From Alloprevotella sp. OH1205_COT-284 (GTDB lineage: Bacteria; Bacteroidota; Bacteroidia; Bacteroidales; Bacteroidaceae): a DNA stretch of 64,000 nt. Location of the stretch: contig NZ_RQYI01000004.1 in NCBI RefSeq assembly GCF_003859795.1, forward strand, positions 33,309 to 97,308. Reading direction: 5' to 3'. A program made the translations under genes and the position numbers. Positions 57,488-64,000 of this stretch are shown piece after piece. The notes under the pieces are model-generated. The model did no database searches. It saw only the letters and a list, made by a program, of their open reading frames with translations, and was not told the DNA's origin. The stretch's first letter is position 1, and every line of letters begins with the position of its first letter.

Positions 57488-59014
57488 TCAAATTTCATCA
57501 TCATGCGTTATGGTCAGAAGTATGTCTTCCGGATGCAGTTCTATCTTACCATTGGGCACTATGACACTGCTTCCGCGCTTGATCAGCATGACAAGTGTTC
57601 CTGTCGGAAAAGTCAAATCAGACAATCGAACAGGAGGGAGATGCAACGCCAATACATCCATTTCACTTTGCAACGTATCGGCCGGCAGTGTTGCTTTTCG
57701 CTCTTGAATTTTCAACAGTTGTTTTTCGGTTAATACTATTTCATTCAATCGTGAAGGCAGATGATCCGGTAGTTCTATGCCAAACTCATTGCCGGTTTTC
57801 TCGGGTGGCGTATCTAAGTTTAGCCATTTTGCAAACATGGAAATCGTTGTTCCTTGCAATAAAAGAGACAATAAAGTGATAAAAAACACAATATTAAATA
57901 GCATCGGTGCATGGCTTACTCCATGTATCAATGGATAAGTTGCAAAGATAATCGGCACAGCCCCTCTCAGCCCGACCCACGATAAAAAGATCTTGGCTTT
58001 CGAAGGTATTGCTCCGAATGGTAGTAAACAGAGAAATACGGTGATCGGTCGTGCCACAAACATCATGAAGAACCCGATGGCCAACGAAGCCAATGCCACG
58101 TCAAACAATTCGGAAGGATTGACCAACAAACCGAGTGTGAGAAACATGATAATTTGCATGAGCCATGTCATTCCTTCCATGAAAGTCGTCATCTCTCGAC
58201 GATAAGACAAACGCTCATTTCCCACAACAAGCCCGGCAATATAAACGGCCAAATAACCATTTCCCTTGGTCAGGTCGGTTACGGTAAAAAGAATGAAACT
58301 TATACTGAGCAGCAAAACCGGATAAAGCGTGGCATTGGGTAAGTCTATACGGTTTATCAACCAAACACTGGCTCGCCCTCCATAATACCCGATGATGCCG
58401 CCGATCGCAAATTGCAAACCGATATTCGACAACAACGAAACAAAAGAAAATTCTCCCGGAAATACGGCGACCTCCATCAAAGCAATGGTCAGCATATAGG
58501 CCATAGGGTCGTTACTACCGCTTTCAAGTTCAAGCACCGGTCGAAGATTGTGGCGAAGCCCTATGCCCTGCGAACGCAGAAGACTGAACACGGAGGCAGA
58601 GTCTGTGGACGACATTGTGGCCGCCAACAACATGGCGACTACAATAGATAATTCGAGATTAAATCCGGGAAAGAACGAAAGGACATAAGCAAAAGTTCCT
58701 GTCAGTGCCGTTGTCATCACAACGCCGAGTGTAGACAGCACCACGCCGGGGCCGACCACCGGACGAATGTCCCGAAACTTAGTATCCATTCCTCCCGTGA
58801 AAAGAATGATACTCAACGAAAACATTCCGATAAATTGTGCTCCTTTCGGACTGTCGAATTGCAAACCAAGTCCGTCGCTACCGAAAAACATACCGGTAAA
58901 GAGAAACAACAAAAGTGTCGGAATGCCGAAGCGATACCCCGTCTTACTGATGAGAATGCTGATAAAAACAAGTAAAGCGCTTAGGAGAAGTAAGTTTTCG
59001 GGATTAAAGAGCAT
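57488..59014 (-). CDS. K+/H+ antiporter NhaP2-like (CPA1 family)
   Basis: 508 residues: about 12-13 membrane helices (about 5-390) with the NhaP/CvrA-like segments FRDIRPVVGPGVVLSTLGV, MSSTDSASVFSLLRSQ and ELESGSNDPMAYMLTIALME (membrane Asp residues), then a C-terminal RCK_C/TrkA-C domain (about 420-508; VRLSDLTFPTGTLVMLIKRGSSVIVPNG). It exchanges potassium or sodium for protons and may help with alkaline pH or osmotic stress. It is a single-gene unit converging with mlaF. Confidence 0.93.
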   Translation of the reverse strand: MLFNPENLLLLSALLVFISILISKTGYRFGIPTLLLFLFTGMFFGSDGLGLQFDSPKGAQFIGMFSLSIILFTGGMDTKFRDIRPVVGPGVVLSTLGVVMTTALTGTFAYVLSFFPGFNLELSIVVAMLLAATMSSTDSASVFSLLRSQGIGLRHNLRPVLELESGSNDPMAYMLTIALMEVAVFPGEFSFVSLLSNIGLQFAIGGIIGYYGGRASVWLINRIDLPNATLYPVLLLSISFILFTVTDLTKGNGYLAVYIAGLVVGNERLSYRREMTTFMEGMTWLMQIIMFLTLGLLVNPSELFDVALASLAIGFFMMFVARPITVFLCLLPFGAIPSKAKIFLSWVGLRGAVPIIFATYPLIHGVSHAPMLFNIVFFITLLSLLLQGTTISMFAKWLNLDTPPEKTGNEFGIELPDHLPSRLNEIVLTEKQLLKIQERKATLPADTLQSEMDVLALHLPPVRLSDLTFPTGTLVMLIKRGSSVIVPNGKIELHPEDILLTITHDDEI

Positions 59015-59227
59015 ATTATATTAAAGAGATAATCAAATTCACTTATCAAAATTCGAAAGAAAAAGCCGCAACACTGCCCTATTTCTTTTTCGAACTGCTA
59101 AATTAGTTTTTTTTTTCGAGATATACAAATTCGGTCATTTAATACCTTGCAAGAAAAGACCGGTGAAAACATCGACAATAAAAGACGAACAAAGAAAATC
59201 CGAAGAAGTATATTCTCTCCCACATAC

Positions 59228-59268
59228 AAAGACCGCTTCGACATACTCTTGATGTTGAAGCGGTCTTT
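59228..59268 (-). terminator. Terminator-like hairpin after fabI
   Basis: 17-bp stem AAAGACCGCTTCGACAT (59228-59244) / ATGTTGAAGCGGTCTTT (59252-59268) with one mismatch, 7-base loop. Nothing else is seen in 59015-59296. Confidence 0.7.
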
Positions 59269-59296
59269 ATTGTGGGCAGATTACCAAAGGATCATC

Positions 59297-60154
59297 TTAT
59301 CCGTAAATGATTTTACCATTTTCGTCCTCAAACTCTTCGGTGCCTTTTGAGTATTGGTTCATGGCTCTCATGCTCATGCCCATGCTCGAAAATCCTCCGT
59401 CGTGATACAGGTTTTGCATGGTCACTTTTCTCGTGAAATCGGAGAACATCATGATCGTATAGTCCGCACACTCTTCTGCCGTGGCATTACCGAGCGGAGA
59501 CATCTTATTGGCAAAATCCATGAGATCGTTCATTCCTTTCACGCCGCTACCTGCCGTTGTGGGAGTGGGGCTTTGAGAAATGGTGTTGATGCGCACATTC
59601 TTTTCGCGGCCATAGATATAGCCGAAACTTCTCGCAATACTTTCAAGCAAGCTCTTGGCATCGGCCATGTCATTGTAGCCGAAGAAAGTACGCTGAGCGG
59701 CAACATAAGAAAGTGCCACCACGGAAGCATATTCATTCAAGGCGTCTTGTTTCTTTGCCACTTGCAGCATTTTGTGGAAAGACAATGCGGAAATATCAAG
59801 CGTTTTCGAAAGATAATTGTAATCAAGATCGTCGTATGTGCGCTGTTTGCGAACATTCAAACTCATGCCGATAGAGTGCAAAACGAAATCAATCTTTCCG
59901 CCCAACAAGCGTTGGCTTTCTGCAAAAACTTTTTCGAGATCCTCCACGCTGGTAGCATCGGCAGGAATGACGGGAGCATTCAATTGCTCGGAAAGAGCAT
60001 TGAGCTCTCCCATGCGCAAAGCTACGGGCGTATTGGTGAGCGTGATGGTAGCTCCTTCTTCCACTGCTTTCACAGCAACTTTCCATGCGATGGAGTGTTC
60101 ATTGAGCGCGCCAAAAATGATACCGCGCTTACCTTTCAAAAGATTATGTGTCAT
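59297..60154 (-). CDS. fabI: Enoyl-[acyl-carrier-protein] reductase (NADH)
   Basis: The last reductive step of fatty acid elongation. 285 residues with the FabI-type cofactor site GIIFGALNEHSIAWKVA, HSIGMSLNV, the catalytic Tyr-x6-Lys in FFGYNDMADAKSLLES and the RINTISQSPTPTTAGSGVKG loop. The length is slightly larger than E. coli FabI (262), as usual in Bacteroidetes, with an acidic C-terminus. It has its own promoter at 60196-60226 and is the target of triclosan-type inhibitors in general. Confidence 0.97.
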   Translation of the reverse strand: MTHNLLKGKRGIIFGALNEHSIAWKVAVKAVEEGATITLTNTPVALRMGELNALSEQLNAPVIPADATSVEDLEKVFAESQRLLGGKIDFVLHSIGMSLNVRKQRTYDDLDYNYLSKTLDISALSFHKMLQVAKKQDALNEYASVVALSYVAAQRTFFGYNDMADAKSLLESIARSFGYIYGREKNVRINTISQSPTPTTAGSGVKGMNDLMDFANKMSPLGNATAEECADYTIMMFSDFTRKVTMQNLYHDGGFSSMGMSMRAMNQYSKGTEEFEDENGKIIYG

Positions 60155-60195
60155 AAAAGTACGAATATACTTTAAGTAATTAGGTTTCTAATGCG

Positions 60196-60226
60196 CAAAA
60201 GTAAGAAAAATGTGCATTTTCAACAA
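60196..60226 (-). promoter_or_regulatory. Promoter of fabI
   Basis: On the minus strand: TTG (60226-60224), 20 bases, TACTTTTG (60203-60196), with a 5' UTR of about 35 bases. The rest of 60227-60479 shows no gene. Confidence 0.65.
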
Positions 60227-60479
60227 CAAATAAAAAGCGGAACAGGCATTCTCGATGCGCATTCGGTGAATTTCGCAATCTCTGAATTGCAAATCCGCGA
60301 TAGCAAGATGATAATCCTACAACTTTCTTCGCGGCAAGAAGTCCGATTGGCATTTCAAAACAGCCATTGCCCGCTCATCTTCTCTTTCCCGTCTATAAAC
60401 GAAAAAGGAGGCAAGCCGATTTCATGAAACACAGAGCCGTCATCATTGCCTTTTCAGCGACAATGCTATTCTTTGATCT

Positions 60480-61757
60480 TTATTCTTCCTCTTTGGGGTT
60501 AGAGGCTTCGATGATGTCGATCACACCTTGTTTGAGAGCCAAAAAGCCACGAATAACGGCCTTATAAGCTGCAATCAAGCACTTCACCGCAAAGCGATAC
60601 ATCAAAATCGAAACCTTCAACAAGAGCCGGATCCAATCGCCAATCGTATCGGTTTTCACCCCATAATGCCGGCAAAGCTCTCTCCACCCCCAAACCCAGA
60701 GCAAAGGCAATGCGACTCCCGCAAGGACATAGGCCGTCCAAAAGAGATCATCCTTGTAAACGGTCACCACCGGATGCCCTCCCACCATTACCCACGGAAG
60801 CCCGTAAAATGCCACTTTGAGGGCACTTACCACCTTGAACGCAAGAAGATGAAACCCGAAAATATAGATGCTGTTATCTCCGATGAACACAAGAAGCCGC
60901 CGTATCCCATTGTCCGTTTTATTCAGCAACAACGATAGGTTTTGCAAAAAAACAAATCCGCTCACACCGGCGATCGACAACACATAAATGGAAGAAAGAC
61001 TTGTGCTTTTGGGACTCATGGACACAGGATGCCAAATCGTAAAAATGACAAGTGGCAACAGCCCTATCAACATCTTTACTGCCGGACGGTTGAATTTCGC
61101 AGGCATATTCCTCTGCTCTGCGGCGCGCAGCATAAAGCCCGTTGCCATAAAAAACACACCCATGATTTCACGAAATCCGCCTTGAAAAAGCCCGGTGATT
61201 TTCAAACCTTCCACATGTTGCCACGTGGCCAATGCCAACATCAAAAAGGCAACGACACAGGCCTTAAAAACAGGTTTATAAAGACGAGTTACACGCGATA
61301 GCAATATCAGTAAGAACAAAAATCCCACATTTGCGACAAACAAGGATCGAAAAAACCAAAAAGAACCGGCCAAAAACACGTCGTATCCGGACATGTTGAA
61401 AACAATACTCCACAAATTCTGCACGGCTTGATGCCACGTATAGGGATGCGTCACTCCTCCGGCAGAGTTGCCATATTGTTCGGAAAGCAATCCGAGGGGA
61501 AACAACAGATTATGGATCAACAGAAAAAAGACACTCCATTTCAAAAACGGCAGATAAAGCCGCTTAAAACGACGAGCCACAAAAGCGGAGTTTTCATTCA
61601 GATTGCGCCAATCAAAGAAATATCCGGCCAAAACAAAGAATACGGGCACGTTGATCAGATAAGCAAACCGTGCAACATAAAGCGGCGCCGAAGCATGAGC
61701 CACGACAACCAAAACAATGGCCAAAGCCTTCAATATGGAAAAAGTGGTGTCGCGCAT
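60480..61757 (-). CDS. Acyltransferase family 3 membrane protein (OafA/YrhL-like)
   Basis: 425 residues with about ten membrane helices. The N-terminus (MRDTTFSILKALAIVLVVVAHASAPL) holds the conserved His21 of acyltransferase family 3 and YLINVPVFFVLAGYFFDWRN follows. Such proteins O-acetylate or otherwise acylate surface glycans. The C-terminus (about 370-425) is a basic/acidic extension. It lies 82 bases downstream of kdsD and may be part of the same transcript; the substrate could be LPS or capsule. Confidence 0.88.
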   Translation of the reverse strand: MRDTTFSILKALAIVLVVVAHASAPLYVARFAYLINVPVFFVLAGYFFDWRNLNENSAFVARRFKRLYLPFLKWSVFFLLIHNLLFPLGLLSEQYGNSAGGVTHPYTWHQAVQNLWSIVFNMSGYDVFLAGSFWFFRSLFVANVGFLFLLILLSRVTRLYKPVFKACVVAFLMLALATWQHVEGLKITGLFQGGFREIMGVFFMATGFMLRAAEQRNMPAKFNRPAVKMLIGLLPLVIFTIWHPVSMSPKSTSLSSIYVLSIAGVSGFVFLQNLSLLLNKTDNGIRRLLVFIGDNSIYIFGFHLLAFKVVSALKVAFYGLPWVMVGGHPVVTVYKDDLFWTAYVLAGVALPLLWVWGWRELCRHYGVKTDTIGDWIRLLLKVSILMYRFAVKCLIAAYKAVIRGFLALKQGVIDIIEASNPKEEE

Positions 61758-61839
61758 ATAAATACAGACAAACTAAAAAAGATTTTTATTGAAAGAGAAA
61801 ACAAAGAGAAAGTGCCGTTCGGCCAAACACCGCGCAGCC

Positions 61840-62790
61840 TCAAATCATCGTTCTAAACGAATCGACTACCCCCACCAACTCTTCATCATCATTGATCACA
61901 AGCACGGAGTGTATTTTATGCTGTTGCAATAGATTTTCAATTTCCGAAACCTTCGTTTCCGGCCTTACGGAAATTGGTTTCCGGCTCATCATTTCTGCCA
62001 CCGTGCGGACAAAGAAACTATCCCCGAAACGCTCCATTCCGCGTCTTATATCTCCGTCGGTAATCACTCCGACGATGCGCCGGTCTTCGATAGCAATGCA
62101 CATCCCCAATCGTCCCGAAGTCATCGCGACCAAGGCTTCGCCCATTTGTGCCGTCGGAGCTATGGTGGGCAGGTTTTCACTTTGCATCACATCGCAGGCG
62201 CGAGTCAAAAGCCGACGTCCCAAAGCTCCTCCGGGGTGGAATTGTGCAAAATCTCCCGCTTTGAAATCCCGTGCCACGATCAATGCACAAGCCAAAGCAT
62301 CTCCCAACGCCAGTGTCGCGGTAGTGCTGCTGGTCGGAGCAAGCCCCATGGGGCAAGCCTCATGACCGACAGAGATATTCAAGTGAACCGTACTATATTG
62401 TGCAAGTAGAGAGGAAGCATTTCCGCTCATGCCGATGATGGGAATTTTCTTTGCAATCAAATAGGGGAAGAACCGCAACAATTCGTCCGTCTGCCCGGAA
62501 TTGGAAATCGCCATGACAATATCGCCCTGTGCGATGACCCCCAAATCACCGTGAAAAGCATCAAGCGGATTGATGAAAAAGCTCGGAGTTCCCGTAGACG
62601 ATAACGTTGCCGCTATTTTCGCGCCGATATGTCCGCTTTTTCCCACACCCGTCACCACCAGTTTACCACGAGCGGAAAGGATCAACTCCACCGCTTTGTC
62701 AAAATCATCGTCAATATTCGGGATCAAGGCCAACAAAGCATCAGCCTCGTCGCGAAGACATTGAATGGCAGTTTGTTTATAAACAGACAT
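61840..62790 (-). CDS. kdsD: Arabinose-5-phosphate isomerase (KpsF/GutQ family)
   Basis: Interconverts ribulose 5-phosphate and arabinose 5-phosphate for KDO synthesis. 316 residues: SIS domain (about 35-180; KLVVTGVGKSGHIGAKIAATLSSTGTPSFF, GDLGVIAQGDIVMAISNSGQTDE) and two CBS domains (about 200-316; GVITDGDIRRGMERFGD). It lies 12 bases after kdsA, which supports the KDO role over GutQ. Confidence 0.95.
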   Translation of the reverse strand: MSVYKQTAIQCLRDEADALLALIPNIDDDFDKAVELILSARGKLVVTGVGKSGHIGAKIAATLSSTGTPSFFINPLDAFHGDLGVIAQGDIVMAISNSGQTDELLRFFPYLIAKKIPIIGMSGNASSLLAQYSTVHLNISVGHEACPMGLAPTSSTTATLALGDALACALIVARDFKAGDFAQFHPGGALGRRLLTRACDVMQSENLPTIAPTAQMGEALVAMTSGRLGMCIAIEDRRIVGVITDGDIRRGMERFGDSFFVRTVAEMMSRKPISVRPETKVSEIENLLQQHKIHSVLVINDDEELVGVVDSFRTMI

Positions 62791-62802
62791 TAAAAAACAG
62801 AC

Positions 62803-63555
62803 TTAAATTAAAGTTTCAATAAGTTGATCTATTTCGCTCAAATATAACATGTTCGGGCCGTCCGAAAGAGCTTCGTCGGGAGAAGGGTGAGTCTCAAAAA
62901 AGAAACCTTGTGCTCCAAAAACCTTGGCGGCTCTTGCCATGGAGGGTACATGCTCCCGATCTCCTCCCGTTGTGCCGTTTCCGCTTCCGGGACGTTGCAC
63001 GGAGTGCGTGCAATCCATAATCACCCGATCCGCCCATTGCTTCATAAGCGGAATGTTCCGAAAATCCACAACAAGATTATTGTAACCAAACGTATTTCCG
63101 CGTTCGGTCAGCCAGACCTCTTTCGCACCGCTTTCTCTGCATTTCTCTACCGGAAATCTCATGTCGTCACCCGACAGAAATTGTGCTTTCTTTATATTGA
63201 CAATACGTCCCGTTTGAGCCGACGCCACCAGCAAATCTGTTTGTCTGCACAAAAAAGCGGGGATTTGTATCACATCCACAACTTCTCCCACGGCCGAGGC
63301 TTGATAGCTTTCATGAACATCCGTCGTCAGCGGAAGGGCATAGCGAGAGCCGATGTCAGCCAACATTTGCAGACCTTTTTCCAAACCGGGGCCTCGGAAA
63401 GAGTGCAATGAGGTTCGGTTCGCTTTGTCGAAAGAGGCTTTGAAAAACACCTCCACTTTCAAACGTTCGCGAATTTCGACAAGCCGACGCGCTACGACGT
63501 CAAGCAACTCCAAACTTTCAATGACACAAGGGCCGGCTATGAATACTGGGGACAT
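62803..63555 (-). CDS. kdsA: 3-deoxy-8-phosphooctulonate synthase (KDO 8-P synthase)
   Basis: Condenses PEP with arabinose 5-phosphate. 250 residues: FIAGPCVIESLEL, FKASFDKANRTS, PLTTDVHES, IPAFLCRQTDLLVA, TERGNTFGYNNLVVDFR and CTHSVQRPG. It is a little shorter than E. coli KdsA (284), as the N-terminus starts at the first strand. The Cys in IMDCTHS is conserved but metal dependence is not judged. A -7 box lies at 63599-63606. Confidence 0.96.
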   Translation of the reverse strand: MSPVFIAGPCVIESLELLDVVARRLVEIRERLKVEVFFKASFDKANRTSLHSFRGPGLEKGLQMLADIGSRYALPLTTDVHESYQASAVGEVVDVIQIPAFLCRQTDLLVASAQTGRIVNIKKAQFLSGDDMRFPVEKCRESGAKEVWLTERGNTFGYNNLVVDFRNIPLMKQWADRVIMDCTHSVQRPGSGNGTTGGDREHVPSMARAAKVFGAQGFFFETHPSPDEALSDGPNMLYLSEIDQLIETLI

Positions 63556-63598
63556 ATAGGGGAAACTATGATTGAAACATATACATTTACATTGCGTG

Positions 63599-63606
63599 CA
63601 AAATTA
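63599..63606 (-). promoter_or_regulatory. -7 box of kdsA
   Basis: TAATTTTG on the minus strand, 44 bases before the ATG. No -33 TTG at the expected distance. Confidence 0.45.
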
Positions 63607-63704
63607 CGAATTAAATCGAAATGCACCGCCATGTTCTCTCTAAAACCGCATCTAAACCCTAAGGCAATGCAATATCGTGCCCCCTCATGTGTTTTTGTTT
63701 ATTT

Positions 63705-63990
63705 CTTATACACAACCTACATTTTCGATATATCCCTCTCTTACACAAAGAGATACGAATGTATGCAATCATCACACGGCATCTACATCATACATTTGAA
63801 CCATACGCCACACATCGCCTGCAACAGCTCGTTGCTTGCGGCGATTTCTCAAAGACAGTGCAGATGCTGCAAACGGAAAATGCCTCTGCATACATTCGTT
63901 ATACTTTCACTATCAGATGATTGATCGTCGAATGTAGACAGTGTAGACACTCAACGCAAACATCTGTGTATATATGTGCAACAATGCTTT
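63705..63990. repeat. TGTAGACA-word cluster III in a gene-free end region
   Basis: Words such as CCTACATT (63716), GAATGTATGC (63758), CTACATCATACATT (63783) and GAATGTAGACAGTGTAGACA (63934-63953) recur, with CACACGGCATC (63774-63784) shared with cluster II. From 63607 to the window end I see no gene. Confidence 0.5.
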
Positions 63991-64000
63991 CTACACAAAT

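Noticed and set aside
60424..60567. 48-residue open frame with AAGGAGG upstream at 60405
   Set aside because: It overlaps the 3' end of the acyltransferase gene on the other strand and has no resemblance; the SD-like string is likely chance in a purine-rich stretch.
63568..63924. 118-residue open frame at the window end
   Set aside because: It lies in the gene-free repeat region, starts upstream of the kdsA -7 box region and shows no family features.

Overview
The window looks like a chromosomal segment of a Bacteroidales bacterium, most likely Porphyromonas or a close relative. The evidence is the type IX secretion pair PorU/PorV next to ispF, a DPP5-like S9 peptidase, an outer-membrane/periplasmic gene repertoire typical of the group, promoters of the Bacteroidetes form (TTG or TTTG, 19-21 bases, TAnnTTTG), and the near absence of Shine-Dalgarno sequences. 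Species cannot be named from sequence alone. I see no phage, insertion sequence, CRISPR array, rRNA or tRNA gene; nearly everything is core metabolism and envelope biogenesis.

Layout. 1-6667 (minus): one long operon from a good promoter at 6637-6667: secreted protein, HprK-like kinase, S24/S26 peptidase, PqqD-like protein, pyrG, yidC, then a truncated DPP5-like peptidase. 7.4-23.2 kb (minus): ispF, porV, porU, an FAH-family protein, asnS, a RluB-type pseudouridine synthase with a long disordered tail, purB, a lipoprotein, der, a TRIC channel, a T9SS plug protein and a GH29 fucosidase. 23.2-23.7 kb: RNase P RNA. 24.0-28.2 kb (plus): an aromatic amino acid operon (pheA, aminotransferase, DAHP synthase-chorismate mutase, tyrA) behind what looks like a Phe/Tyr attenuator. 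28.2-34.9 kb (plus): exoA, sppA, lpxK, punA, tetR-fabG, rluA. 34.9-37.9 kb (minus): a DMT transporter, truA and rpsF-rpsR-rplI. 38.2-46.0 kb (plus): clpC-like, a giant GT2/DUF4922/SpoIID fusion protein and an AmpG-like permease. 46.2-52.6 kb (plus): a compact run of DUF4199, GT2, DUF6452, DUF6048, apbE, crp-like, mazG and isochorismate synthase. 53.6-63.6 kb: a TPR protein (minus), a thioredoxin-like lipoprotein with mlaE-mlaF (plus), then nhaP2, fabI, an acyltransferase, kdsD and kdsA (minus).

How it fits together. Several genes serve the envelope: KDO synthesis (kdsA, kdsD), lipid A (lpxK), fatty acids (fabG, fabI), membrane insertion (yidC), lipid transport (mlaEF), T9SS export (PorU, PorV, plug) and probable peptidoglycan recycling (fusion protein plus AmpG-like permease). 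The most notable observations are: (i) a three-way fusion of glycosyltransferase, HIT/GalT-like phosphorylase and SpoIID domains in one protein without a signal peptide; (ii) an attenuator-like leader of pheA with FYFYF codons and mutually exclusive hairpins; (iii) full AGGAGG Shine-Dalgarno sequences in front of only rpsR and rplI; (iv) a PqqD/S26/HprK-like trio resembling part of a peptide-modification system; (v) a perfect 18-bp inverted repeat enclosing the exoA promoter; and (vi) two families of short intergenic repeats.
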